Shown here in pieces: positions 15,857 to 23,613 of a stretch of 34,077 nt of DNA. Source of the DNA: Sulfuritalea sp. (GTDB taxonomy: Bacteria > Pseudomonadota > Gammaproteobacteria > Burkholderiales > Rhodocyclaceae); the NCBI GenBank assembly GCA_021738385.1, contig JAIPCF010000024.1, positions 1 through 34,077 of the forward strand, given 5' to 3'. Made by a program: the position numbers and the translations under genes. How positions within the stretch are numbered: position 1 is the first letter of the stretch; every line of letters starts with the position of its first letter. The notes below the pieces were generated by a model that did no database searches, had not been told where the DNA came from, and saw only the letters and a program-made list of their open reading frames with translations.

Positions 15857-16306
15857 ATGCACATGAACGAAGAACAAACAGACGAAAAATCTCCAGAAAT
15901 TGCAGCTAGCAATCCATCGCAAGCAGATAAAGGACACGCTGACTCACCCGCTCCCGAGTCAGCGGATGGTGCAACAACACCGAGCGCATCGGCCGCTGAG
16001 GCTCAGCGCAATGAACCGCCACCTCAGGATCCGCGTCGGCGTTTGCGGGAATTGCTGGCAATTCCGGACCATCAGCGTACGGACGCAATTTGGGACGAGA
16101 TCATCGAGTTGGAAATTTGCCTGGCGCCCGGTAATCGTATTCAAGGTGCCCCCTCGGATCCCGGCCGACGACAGGGGCAAGGGCAGCAAGGGCAAGGTAG
16201 GCGGCCTGAGCAGCAGCGACGTCAGGACCAAACGCCTGGAGCAAAGCCTGCAAAGCGGTTTTTCAAAAAGCCCAAGCGCCCTCAAGGGTCGCCTCCAAAA
16301 ACCTGA
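15857..16306 (+). CDS. Hypothetical protein with disordered, basic C-terminus
   Basis: 149 residues (147 if it starts at the second Met). The N-terminal 55 residues are Ser/Ala/Glu/Pro rich and look disordered. A short ordered block follows (RRRLRELLAIPDHQRTDAIW, then an acidic helix up to about residue 98). The C-terminal 50 residues are Gly/Gln/Arg/Lys rich, ending in KRFFKKPKRPQGSPPKT, a composition often seen in RNA-binding tails. I do not recognise the family. It follows ftsX by 80 bp and precedes rpoH, same strand. No clear Shine-Dalgarno, but the helical block and length of frame support a real gene. Confidence 0.65.
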   Translation: MHMNEEQTDEKSPEIAASNPSQADKGHADSPAPESADGATTPSASAAEAQRNEPPPQDPRRRLRELLAIPDHQRTDAIWDEIIELEICLAPGNRIQGAPSDPGRRQGQGQQGQGRRPEQQRRQDQTPGAKPAKRFFKKPKRPQGSPPKT

Positions 16307-16359
16307 ATCAACTGAGGCCAGCAAATCCTGACTAAATTTGTCGGGAACTTCTTCAGCGC

Positions 16360-16386
16360 TTAGCACTCTCAGTTCAGGAGTGCTAA
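16360..16386 (+). promoter_or_regulatory. CIRCE operator (HrcA binding site) upstream of rpoH
   Basis: TTAGCACTC, nine bases, GAGTGCTAA: a perfect match to the CIRCE consensus inverted repeat bound by the heat-shock repressor HrcA. It ends 23 bp before the rpoH start codon. Its right arm shares bases with the probable -10, so bound HrcA should block transcription. Confidence 0.95.
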
Positions 16387-16389
16387 AAT
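16381..16389 (+). promoter_or_regulatory. Probable rpoH promoter -10 (extended)
   Basis: TGCTAAAAT is an extended -10 overlapping the right arm of CIRCE. TTAGCA at 16360-16365 could serve as a -35 with an 18-bp spacer. Transcription would start near 16396, immediately before the ribosome binding site. Confidence 0.5.
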
Positions 16390-16395
16390 TTGGCT

Positions 16396-16402
16396 AAGGA
16401 GG
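16396..16402 (+). promoter_or_regulatory. Strong Shine-Dalgarno of rpoH
   Basis: AAGGAGG lies 7 bases before the ATG at 16410, fixing the rpoH start. Confidence 0.85.
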
Positions 16403-16409
16403 CTGAACC

Positions 16410-17306
16410 ATGAACCAATCTGCAACTATTGATCATTTGCCGATGCTTGCCGCTGGCGGTAGTATCGAAGCCTACATTTCTGCCGCGAATCGCGTGCCGA
16501 TGTTGAGCGAGGCTGAAGAGCAGAAGCTTGCCCGTCGCTTTCGTGAGGAAGAGGATCTAGACGCAGCGCGCCAGTTGGTGACATCTCACCTTCGCTTGGT
16601 GATCGCCATTGCCCGCAAATACTTGGGTTATGGATTGCCGCATGCCGACCTTATTCAGGAAGGCAATATCGGTTTGATGAAGGCGGTCAAGCGCTTCGAT
16701 CCGGATCGAGGGGTGCGTCTGGTGTCATTTGCGATGCACTGGATCAAGGCTGAAATCCACGAATACATCCTGAAAAACTGGCGTCTAGTCAAAATTGCTA
16801 CAACCAAGGCGCAGCGGAAACTCTTTTTCAATCTGCGTAGCATCAAAGCGTCGCTTGCCCAAGATGAAAACTCGAGGCAGGGTTTCAATACGCTGGGTTC
16901 TGAAGAGGTAATCGCGGTGGCCAAGCAACTTGGTGTCAAGCCCGAAGAAGTGGTCGAGATGGAGACGCGTCTGACTGGTGCCGATGTATCCCTCGAGCCG
17001 ATATCGGATGATGACGAGGACAGCTTCGCACCGATCGCCTATCTGACGGCAGACCGTAGCATTGAACCTTCCGCAATACTGGAACGAAAGGAATTCGACC
17101 ACCTGCAGGATGTGGGCCTCAGTTCGGCTCTGGCAAGCTTGGATGATCGTAGCCGTACCATCGTGCAACGACGTTGGCTGGCCGCAGACGGCGAAGAAAC
17201 TGCAACCCTGCATGAACTCGCCGACGAGTATGGCGTATCGGCTGAACGAATTCGTCAGATCGAAGTCAAGGCTATGCAGAAAATGAAGAGCCAACTCGCC
17301 GCCTAA
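16410..17306 (+). CDS. rpoH: RNA polymerase heat-shock sigma factor RpoH (sigma-32)
   Basis: 298 residues, directing RNA polymerase to heat-shock promoters. Region 1.2/2.1 (AYISAANRVPMLSEAEEQKLARRF), region 2 (HLRLVIAIARKYLGYGLPHA, FAMHWIKAEIHEYILKNWRL), the RpoH box QRKLFFNLR that distinguishes sigma-32, and region 4.2 (GVSAERIRQIEVKAMQKM) are all present. Normal length. Control appears dual: a CIRCE operator covers the promoter (HrcA repression), and post-translational control through the RpoH box is expected from the family. A strong terminator follows 17 bp after the stop. Confidence 0.98.
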   Translation: MNQSATIDHLPMLAAGGSIEAYISAANRVPMLSEAEEQKLARRFREEEDLDAARQLVTSHLRLVIAIARKYLGYGLPHADLIQEGNIGLMKAVKRFDPDRGVRLVSFAMHWIKAEIHEYILKNWRLVKIATTKAQRKLFFNLRSIKASLAQDENSRQGFNTLGSEEVIAVAKQLGVKPEEVVEMETRLTGADVSLEPISDDDEDSFAPIAYLTADRSIEPSAILERKEFDHLQDVGLSSALASLDDRSRTIVQRRWLAADGEETATLHELADEYGVSAERIRQIEVKAMQKMKSQLAA

Positions 17307-17323
17307 GGCGATAGCAAAAAATC

Positions 17324-17359
17324 AAAAAGGGCAGCCTTCGATTTGGGGCTGCCCTTTTT
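17324..17359. terminator. Bidirectional intrinsic terminator between rpoH and ctaB
   Basis: A perfect 13-bp stem (AAAAAGGGCAGCC at 17324-17336 with GGCTGCCCTTTTT at 17347-17359) around a 10-nt loop. T-runs follow on both strands (TTTTTGTTTG on plus, TTTTTGATTTTTT on minus), so it can end both rpoH and the converging ctaB transcript. Confidence 0.93.
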
Positions 17360-17485
17360 GTTTGTCCAGTTTTCTGCCGTGCATTAGGCGCCAAATACAA
17401 CTCAACCGCGCTGGCCGCATTCAGTCCTGCTGAATGCACCTGAAAGGGATCGGCATCCACTCGAACATTCGACGGCTTCTGATCG

Positions 17486-18376
17486 CTACAGGTAGTGATC
17501 GATCAACAGAGCTGCAAACAGCAGCGCGAGATACAGAATCGACCAGCGGAATGTTATGCGCGCCACGACGTCTGAATAGTCTCTCCAAATCAACCAGGCA
17601 TAGCCAAGAAACACGGTGTCGAGAAGCACGGCAGACGTCAAATAGAAACCACCTGACATACCAATCACGTAAGGCACCAGAGTCACCAGCGACAGACCGA
17701 CGGTATAGAGAAATACGTGGCGGCGGGTGTATTCGGCGCCATGTGTTACCGGCAGCATGGGCAGGCCCGCCGCAGCGTATTCTTTTGTGCGATACAGAGC
17801 CAACGACCAGAAATGCGGCGGCGTCCAGACAAAAATTATCAGGAACAGCAGCCATGCCTCGCCTGGCGCATTGCCGGTCACGGCAGCCCATCCAAGCACC
17901 GGCGGCATGGCGCCAGAGGCACCGCCGATAACAATGTTCTGGGACGTATTGGGTTTCAGAAAAATCGTGTAAATCACTGCATAACCGACAAAGGTCGCAA
18001 AAGTTAGCCACATGGTGAATGGATTTACCCAAGCGTAAAGCATGAATAAACCGATGCCACCCAGAACTCCTGAGACAACCGCCGTTTCCAGCGAATTCAC
18101 ATCTCCCTGCGGCAATGGCCTTCCACGGGTACGCGCCATCAACGCATCGATCTTTTGCTCAATCAGGCAATTTGCCGCGGCGGCGGCACCTGCAACCAAA
18201 GCAATTCCTACGGTTCCGGCCAACAAAATACGCCAGGGCACCATGCCGGGCACGGCTAGGAACATGCCTATCACCGCGCAAAAAACGATCAGCGATACGA
18301 CCCGCGGCTTTGCCAGTTGAAAATAGTGGCGCAGACGTTCGGAGCTGTATTGCAATGTAAGGGTATTGGTTTTCAC
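17486..18376 (-). CDS. ctaB: Heme O synthase (protoheme IX farnesyltransferase)
   Basis: A 296-residue UbiA-type prenyltransferase in the inner membrane that farnesylates heme b to heme o for the oxidase. The diphosphate-binding motif is around N69[20 protein letters not shown] (Asp77); the family usually reads NDYxDRxID, so the first acidic positions are altered here, as in other proteobacterial CtaB proteins (IEQ form). The [20 protein letters not shown] and GAMPPVLGW loops and about nine membrane segments are present. It is the last gene of the minus-strand cta block and converges on rpoH. Confidence 0.96.
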   Translation of the reverse strand: MKTNTLTLQYSSERLRHYFQLAKPRVVSLIVFCAVIGMFLAVPGMVPWRILLAGTVGIALVAGAAAAANCLIEQKIDALMARTRGRPLPQGDVNSLETAVVSGVLGGIGLFMLYAWVNPFTMWLTFATFVGYAVIYTIFLKPNTSQNIVIGGASGAMPPVLGWAAVTGNAPGEAWLLFLIIFVWTPPHFWSLALYRTKEYAAAGLPMLPVTHGAEYTRRHVFLYTVGLSLVTLVPYVIGMSGGFYLTSAVLLDTVFLGYAWLIWRDYSDVVARITFRWSILYLALLFAALLIDHYL

Positions 18377-18506
18377 GCTTGAGAGATGAGCGGTTGAGGC
18401 CGGAACAATGGCGCGAGTTTAACATGCGCCCCTAGGCAAAATGCCTGTGCCCGCAGGCAGCACCGGTGGGAGGGATTCATGGCGCTATCGCGCCAAATGG
18501 CTTCAC
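18377..18506. other. Intergenic gap at the place where ctaA usually lies
   Basis: Between ctaB and the SCO-like gene I see no coding frame. In related betaproteobacteria a heme A synthase gene (ctaA/COX15) is commonly found here. No recognisable remnant of it is visible in these 130 bp. Confidence 0.5.
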
Positions 18507-19121
18507 TCAAAATTTGACCAGCTTGCCAAGTTCGCGAATGAAAGCTTTGGGCTCAGGGTCTTCAGTGTATCTAAACACCAGTAGGCCACGCCGGTCCACC
18601 AGGTTGATCTTTCGGCTCTCACGCCCGCCAAGAAATTGAAATACCTTCTCGTCAACTGCCTTGATCGTAATCAGATCCGGATGGATAGCCAGCAGCTCAG
18701 GCGCGGGAACGTTTGCGTCGGTGATCAGCCAGAGTCGCTCGACACGGGCCATATTGCGCCCTTGTGCGGTACGTGCCTGGCGAGTCAGGTAAAGCGTATG
18801 TCGGCAGCGTTCATCGCATGCTCCGGGAGCAGCGAAAACGACCCACCAATTCCCGCTGACTTCGGGATGCCTCAGCGCTGCACCATCGCTGCGTTGCAGA
18901 AGCTCAAACGGTAGCGCCACCGGTGTCAATGGTTCGCCGACTATTGCCTTGACCGTTGGCGGCGAAACATAGCGAAAATACAGCGCCGCAAACAATGGCA
19001 GGACGCCGATCGCGACAATCGCCAGAAGTATCAATCTTCCCCTTTTTTGGTTACCCGGCTCAGTGGCAACCGATGCAGGATCACTGTCCGCGAGTTGCGA
19101 GTTTGTTTGCAAGTCAGTCAT
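18507..19121 (-). CDS. SCO-like cytochrome oxidase assembly membrane protein
   Basis: About 204 residues from ATG 19121 (MTDLQTN), chosen over the 9-codon longer frame because GAAAAAGAG precedes it. One membrane segment near 30-52 is followed by a periplasmic thioredoxin-fold-like domain. A CDERC (CxxxC) pair occupies the position of the copper-binding pair in SCO1/SenC, in the context VFAAPGACDERCRHTLYL. The later DRRGLLVFRY strand is also SCO-like. It overlaps the SURF1 stop by 8 bp. Betaproteobacterial cta loci regularly carry this variant between SURF1 and heme synthase genes; a copper or thiol role in oxidase assembly is inferred. Confidence 0.85.
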   Translation of the reverse strand: MTDLQTNSQLADSDPASVATEPGNQKRGRLILLAIVAIGVLPLFAALYFRYVSPPTVKAIVGEPLTPVALPFELLQRSDGAALRHPEVSGNWWVVFAAPGACDERCRHTLYLTRQARTAQGRNMARVERLWLITDANVPAPELLAIHPDLITIKAVDEKVFQFLGGRESRKINLVDRRGLLVFRYTEDPEPKAFIRELGKLVKF

Positions 19122-19818
19122 CTCTTTTTCGCCAGGCAAACAAGCCATAAGCTGCGGCCATCAATGCAAAAACTGTCCACATTGCCGCGTAGCCGTAGTG
19201 TCGTGTCGCCGGATTCTCCGGACTACCCCAGTCGCGGATCAAGCCATCGCCGTTGTCACTGGTTTGCAGCAATATCACCGGCAACACATCCAGGCCACTG
19301 GACTTTCGGTATTCCAGCTCACGCACATGCTGCCAGACGGCCCCTTGCGGGAGGGTTTTCTGCAACTCAAACGTTCGGGTTTCGAAGCTGCGGGTGACTC
19401 CGCCAATATCGATCTCCCCAATCGGCGTGAAAACGGATGGCATGTCTGATCGCAGACGCGGCGCGGCTGTCCAACCACGGTTGACCAGCACAACCACTTT
19501 GCCATCCAGCAACTGCAATGGTGTCAGAACATGGTAACCGGCCCGGCTTCGATAAATCTTGTTGTCCAGGAACAAAGTCTCCTTCGGAAGCCAGCTTCCA
19601 CGCACTGTCGCTGCTCTGTCTAGCAGCTTTTCACGGTCTCGCTCGTGCGCAGACAGCTTGATCGGAATGGAGACAAGCGCTGCCTGTTCTCGCTCAAAGC
19701 GCTCGCCTCGAGTTTCGGCACGCCAGAGCTGCAAGCGGGCCATTCCCAGACAGGTCAGAATTAGCAGGGCAATTAGCGACAAACGCAGAAAGCGACGCTT
19801 GAGAATTGAGCTGGACAT
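19114..19818 (-). CDS. SURF1 family cytochrome oxidase assembly protein
   Basis: 234 residues from ATG 19818. It has an N-terminal membrane segment (about 10-30: LSLIALLILTCLGMARLQLW), a periplasmic domain with LDNKIYRSRAGYHVLTPLQL and VLVNRGWTAA, the SURF1 hallmarks, and a second membrane segment near the end (GYAAMWTVFALMAAAYGLFAW). SURF1 proteins help insert heme a into the oxidase. The frame stays open to 19935 but that part overlaps the divergent DUF2909 gene and has no SURF1 character; the ribosome site at the chosen start is weak. Confidence 0.93.
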   Translation of the reverse strand: MSSSILKRRFLRLSLIALLILTCLGMARLQLWRAETRGERFEREQAALVSIPIKLSAHERDREKLLDRAATVRGSWLPKETLFLDNKIYRSRAGYHVLTPLQLLDGKVVVLVNRGWTAAPRLRSDMPSVFTPIGEIDIGGVTRSFETRTFELQKTLPQGAVWQHVRELEYRKSSGLDVLPVILLQTSDNGDGLIRDWGSPENPATRHYGYAAMWTVFALMAAAYGLFAWRKRDD

Positions 19819-19897
19819 CGAGTGTGCCGTGTGTGGTGAATTTGAACGCAGGCGAACTGTGGGTCCGGTAGACTGCCCGTTTTCAAAGGAGAAGTGC

Positions 19898-20095
19898 ATG
19901 CGAATCATCGCCGTATTGATGCTGATCGCCATCATCGCCAGCCTTTTCAGCGCTCTGGTGTTTGTCTATCGCGACCAGGGTCAGAGCAAAACCCGCGCTG
20001 TCAAGGCGTTGTCCCTGCGTGTGGGCCTGTCTCTGTTACTGTTTCTGATGTTGATGGGATCCTACAGACTGGGCTGGATAGGCGAGCGCCTGTGA
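19898..20095 (+). CDS. DUF2909 twin-transmembrane small protein
   Basis: 65 residues with two hydrophobic helices: one at about 3-23, and one near 45-60 after a basic loop (YRDQGQSKTRAVKALSLR). This matches the DUF2909 family found beside cytochrome oxidase genes in beta- and gammaproteobacteria. ATG 19898 is preceded by AAAGGAGAA at a good distance. It is transcribed opposite to the rest of the cta locus, divergent from SURF1 and convergent with ctaE (gap 37 bp). Function unknown; an oxidase assembly role is inferred from location. Confidence 0.9.
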   Translation: MRIIAVLMLIAIIASLFSALVFVYRDQGQSKTRAVKALSLRVGLSLLLFLMLMGSYRLGWIGERL

Positions 20096-20132
20096 TCCGC
20101 GAGGCTCCAGTCTGATGCTTGGCGTACGACAA

Positions 20133-20987
20133 TCACAACCAATAGACGACAATAAACAAGCCGAGCCAGACAACATCCACAAAGTGCCAATACCAGGCAA
20201 CCGCCTCAAAGGCAAAGTGACGCTCCGCGGTGAAATGACCTTTCATAGAACGAACAAGTATCACGATCAACATGGTTGCACCAAGCGTTACGTGAAAGCC
20301 ATGAAACCCGGTCAACATGTAAAAAGTTGACCCATAAACGCCGGTGGTCATCTTGAGATTCAAGTGACTGTAGGCTTCAAAATATTCATAGGCCTGCAGG
20401 CTGATGAACACCAGACCAAGCACAATGGTCATTGCCAGACCAACAATCAATTGCTGGCGCTTGTTCGCAAGCAATCCCCAATGCGCCCAGGTAATCGTGA
20501 CGCCCGAACTCAGTAGCAGCAAGGTATTGATTGCCGGAATACCCCAGGCATGCATCGGGGTAAACAAATCCTTGGCCGCAGGACCAGCGGTTGGCCACTG
20601 ATCCTTGAACCCTTCCCAAAGCAGCGCCTGGTCGGGGCTGGCGATATCCGGAACAGAAAGAACGCGGACATAAAACAGCGCCCCAAAAAAGGCCGCGAAG
20701 AACATGACTTCCGAAAATATGAACCAGGACATCGCCCAGCGAAATGAACGATCAACCTGACCGTTGTAACTGCCGCTCTCGGATTCTCCGATTACGCGGC
20801 CGAACCAGCCGAATAGCATGATGGCCAGAACAACAAACCCACCAATCAGTACCAGGCTACCGCCGGCAACCGAATTCATGGCCAATACCGCTCCGGTTGC
20901 CAGTAGAAGCAACGCCAGCGATCCAACCAACGGCCAATGCGAAGGCTGGGGTACGAAATAGCGGCTTGCAGACGCTGGGTTACTCAT
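20133..20987 (-). CDS. ctaE: Cytochrome c oxidase subunit III
   Basis: A 284-residue inner-membrane subunit with seven predicted helices. The signatures WFIFSEVMFFAAFFGALFY, TLLLLSSGVTITWAHW, TGFHGFHVTLGATML and AVAWYWHFVDVVWLGLFIVV include the conserved Glu and His residues of subunit III. ATG 20987 is preceded by GGAGGAGG 5 bases upstream; the open frame to 21002 lacks its own site. The gene ends the main ctaC-D-G-E run. Confidence 0.97.
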   Translation of the reverse strand: MSNPASASRYFVPQPSHWPLVGSLALLLLATGAVLAMNSVAGGSLVLIGGFVVLAIMLFGWFGRVIGESESGSYNGQVDRSFRWAMSWFIFSEVMFFAAFFGALFYVRVLSVPDIASPDQALLWEGFKDQWPTAGPAAKDLFTPMHAWGIPAINTLLLLSSGVTITWAHWGLLANKRQQLIVGLAMTIVLGLVFISLQAYEYFEAYSHLNLKMTTGVYGSTFYMLTGFHGFHVTLGATMLIVILVRSMKGHFTAERHFAFEAVAWYWHFVDVVWLGLFIVVYWL

Positions 20988-21051
20988 ATTGACCTCCTCC
21001 AATTCAAATTCATATTATCTGTAGTGCGCTGTTACCAATTGGCTCACCGCA

Positions 21052-21264
21052 TCACTGCCCGCTGACTTTGGTCGCTACTGCAACCAGGGTAAGCACGAAA
21101 ACAAGCATGAAGACCAGCGCCGTGATCAAAATCCGCAGTGGAGACAATGACGGCGCATCTCGCTCGTGCAGTTGGTGGCCGCGAACTCCCAAGAGGCCCC
21201 AGGCAACGGTGCGAATGGTACGCAACAGTCCATCCTTCGGCTTCATCGAATTCGGCTCCGACAT
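21052..21264 (-). CDS. DUF2970 small membrane protein
   Basis: 70 residues: an N-terminal soluble part (KPKDGLLRTIRTVAWGLLGVRG), then one membrane helix at about 45-66 (LITALVFMLVFVLTLVAVAT). This is the DUF2970 pattern, a family encoded between ctaG and ctaE in betaproteobacteria. It starts 3 bp after the ctaG stop. Function unknown; presumed accessory to oxidase biogenesis. Confidence 0.88.
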   Translation of the reverse strand: MSEPNSMKPKDGLLRTIRTVAWGLLGVRGHQLHERDAPSLSPLRILITALVFMLVFVLTLVAVATKVSGQ

Positions 21265-21267
21265 TGA

Positions 21268-21876
21268 TCACGTCCGCCCTTCCATCGACACCGCGGGCTT
21301 GTCCACGCTGCCTGCAGGGATCTCGAAAAAGGTATACGAAAGCGTGACGGTATTGACATCGCTCGGTAAATCCCGATTGAGAACAAATACAACTGGCATT
21401 TCGCGCACTTCATACGGTGCGAAAGTCTGCTGCTTGAAGCAAAAGCAATCCAGTTTCCGGACATATTCACCCGCGTGCTGCGGACCGTAGCTGGGCACCG
21501 CCTGACCGATAACTGTAGTATTTCGCGTGTTTTCAACCCGATAAGTCACATTGATAATGTCGCCCGTGCTGGCTTGAAGAGTTTTTATCTCGGGGCGAAA
21601 CAGCAATCCGCCTTCGTGGCTGTTCGCATCGAACTCGAGCACTACCGGACGCGCAGGAATCGCTGAAGCCGCGACACGCTCCGCACGATCGATATCGTAG
21701 AGGCCGACCCAGTCGCAAAAGGCTTTGTAAAGCCGGGGCTGCGCTGATACAAAGAGCAGGCTACCAACAATTACGGTCAGCAACAATCCAACAACGCGCC
21801 GATTGCTGGCAACCGTTGAACGGCCATTTTCCTTACCGGCTAGTCCGGTACTGAAGTTCAACTGTTGGCTAACCAT
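21268..21876 (-). CDS. ctaG: Cytochrome c oxidase assembly protein CtaG (Cox11)
   Basis: 202 residues. A membrane-anchored periplasmic copper chaperone that delivers copper to the CuB site of subunit I. The membrane segment is near 28-46 (VVGLLLTVIVGSLLFVSAQ). The periplasmic domain holds the copper-binding KLDCFCFKQQTF motif, preceded by VPSYGPQHAGEYV and followed by PVVFVLNRDLP and TLSYTFF, all typical of Cox11. The start overlaps the 3' end of the small assembly gene by 19 bp, implying coupled translation. Confidence 0.96.
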   Translation of the reverse strand: MVSQQLNFSTGLAGKENGRSTVASNRRVVGLLLTVIVGSLLFVSAQPRLYKAFCDWVGLYDIDRAERVAASAIPARPVVLEFDANSHEGGLLFRPEIKTLQASTGDIINVTYRVENTRNTTVIGQAVPSYGPQHAGEYVRKLDCFCFKQQTFAPYEVREMPVVFVLNRDLPSDVNTVTLSYTFFEIPAGSVDKPAVSMEGRT

Positions 21877-21974
21877 TGCCTCAAAATGATGCTCAAAAAA
21901 GTGAGGACTGCGAACAAGGCGAGACCGACCCCGATGCGCCGGTTGCCCGAATCGCGTGAGTTATCACGGGTCAC
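21858..21974 (-). CDS. Cytochrome oxidase small assembly protein (38 aa)
   Basis: A 38-residue frame beginning with GTG at 21974-21972, where the GTGA overlaps the ctaD stop, and ending TGA at 21860-21858 inside ctaG. The product starts MTRDNSRDSGNRR, then has one membrane helix (IGVGLALFAVLTFLSIILR) and ends QWLANS. The MTRDN start, single helix and position between ctaD and ctaG match a tiny family commonly annotated as cytochrome oxidase small assembly protein in betaproteobacteria. It is easily missed by gene callers because of its size, GTG start and overlaps at both ends. Confidence 0.85.
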   Translation of the reverse strand: MTRDNSRDSGNRRIGVGLALFAVLTFLSIILRQWLANS

Positions 21975-23584
21975 GCGTGTGCCTCGGCAGGATCAAATGC
22001 GGGCGGCTCTTCAAAGGTGTGGTAAGGCGCCGGGGACGGTACCGTCCATTCCAGTCCGTGCGCGCCATCCCATGGCCTGCTTTCTGCCTTGGCGCCTCCC
22101 TTCACAGCCTTGAAGACCACCACCAGTACCAGCAACTGACTAATGCCGAAACCAAAAGCGCCTACGGTCGAGATCAAGTTGAAATCCGCAAACTGCTGCG
22201 CGTAGTCAGGAATCCGCCGCGGCATGCCGGCCAGCCCAAGGAAGTGTTGCGGGAAGAAAGCGATATTAAAGAAGATCATCGACGACCAGAAGTGCAGTTT
22301 TCCCAAGCCCTCGTGATACATGTGCCCGGTCCATTTCGGCAACCAGAAATAGAGGCCTGCGTAGGCCGAGAAGAGAGCTCCCGCCACCATAACGTAATGG
22401 AAGTGCGCGACAACGTAATAGGTATCCTGCAATTGAATGTCGACTGCAGTCATTGCCAGAACCAGACCCGTCAATCCACCAATGGTAAACAGCACCAGGA
22501 AACCCAGTGCAAACAGCATCGGCGTCTCAAAGCTCAATGAGCCCCGCCACATGGTTGTGATCCAGTTGAACACCTTTACCCCGGTCGGTATTGCGATCAG
22601 CATCGTCGCATACATGAAATAGAGCTGCCCGGTAAGCGGGATGCCCGTCACGTACATGTGGTGCGCCCAAACGAAAAATGAAATCAGACCAATTGCGGCT
22701 ATTGCATACACCATCGAGGTGTAGCCGAACAGGTGTTTGCGCGAAAAGGCCGGGATCACATGGGAAACCACGCCGAATGCCGGCAGGGCGATGATGTAGA
22801 CCTCGGGATGGCCGAAGAACCAGAAGATATGCTGAAACAATACCGGATCACCGCCTCCAGCTGCACTGAAAAAACTGGTGCCAAAATGGCGGTCGGTCAA
22901 CAGCATTGTCACTGCGCCGGCCAGAATCGGCATTGAGGCAATTAGCAGGAAACCCGTTACCAGCCATGTCCAGCAAAACAGCGGCATTTTCATCAATGTC
23001 ATGCCCGGTGCGCGCATATTGAGAATGGTGGTTATGATGTTGATCGAACCCATGATCGAAGACATGCCGAGGATATGCACGGCAAAGATCGTCAAGTCCA
23101 TGCCCATGCCCATCTGAATCGACAATGGCGGATACAGCGTCCAGCCGGTTCCGGCCGCGCCCCCCGGCACAAACATTGAGGCCACCAAAAGGATGGCTGC
23201 GGGTGGCAACAACCAGAAACTCCAGTTGTTCATCCGGGCAAAAGCCATGTCCGGCGCTCCGATCATCATCGGAATCATCCAGTTGGCGAAGCCGACAAAG
23301 GCCGGCATGATCGCGCCAAACACCATGATCAGGGCGTGCAGCGTCAGCATCTGGTTGTAGAACTCGGGGGATACGTACTGCAAACCCGGAGCCAGCAGTT
23401 CACCACGAATGATCAGCGACATTGCGCCGCCGACCAGGAACATGATGAAACTGAACCACAAATACATCGAGCCGATATCTTTGTGGTTGGTCGTGGTTAC
23501 CCATCGCATCAATCCTGTCGGGTGGTGGCCATGGCTTTCGTCATCGTGGTTACCGGTATGAGCGGCGTGTTGTGTAGCTTGCAT
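21971..23584 (-). CDS. ctaD: Cytochrome c oxidase subunit I
   Basis: 537 residues, the catalytic heme-copper subunit with 12 membrane helices. Heme and CuB ligands are in recognisable blocks: HALIMVFGAIMPAF, WFFGHPEVYIIALPAFG (His-Glu-Val-Tyr with the His-Tyr cross-link pair and the E of the D-channel region), FVWAHHMYVTG and DTYYVVAHFHYVMVAGA. The start at ATG 23584 is preceded by AGGAGAACC; the open frame further upstream overlaps ctaC. Downstream it overlaps the small assembly gene by 4 bp. Confidence 0.98.
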   Translation of the reverse strand: MQATQHAAHTGNHDDESHGHHPTGLMRWVTTTNHKDIGSMYLWFSFIMFLVGGAMSLIIRGELLAPGLQYVSPEFYNQMLTLHALIMVFGAIMPAFVGFANWMIPMMIGAPDMAFARMNNWSFWLLPPAAILLVASMFVPGGAAGTGWTLYPPLSIQMGMGMDLTIFAVHILGMSSIMGSINIITTILNMRAPGMTLMKMPLFCWTWLVTGFLLIASMPILAGAVTMLLTDRHFGTSFFSAAGGGDPVLFQHIFWFFGHPEVYIIALPAFGVVSHVIPAFSRKHLFGYTSMVYAIAAIGLISFFVWAHHMYVTGIPLTGQLYFMYATMLIAIPTGVKVFNWITTMWRGSLSFETPMLFALGFLVLFTIGGLTGLVLAMTAVDIQLQDTYYVVAHFHYVMVAGALFSAYAGLYFWLPKWTGHMYHEGLGKLHFWSSMIFFNIAFFPQHFLGLAGMPRRIPDYAQQFADFNLISTVGAFGFGISQLLVLVVVFKAVKGGAKAESRPWDGAHGLEWTVPSPAPYHTFEEPPAFDPAEAHA

Positions 23585-23613
23585 AATCTGGTTCTCCTGA
23601 AGACCGGGCGCGG

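Noticed and set aside
17417-17437. Perfect 8-bp hairpin GCATTCAG-TCCTG-CTGAATGC downstream of ctaB
   Set aside because: There is no T-tract on either strand, and a much stronger bidirectional terminator lies nearby at 17324-17359. It is probably a chance or minor palindrome.
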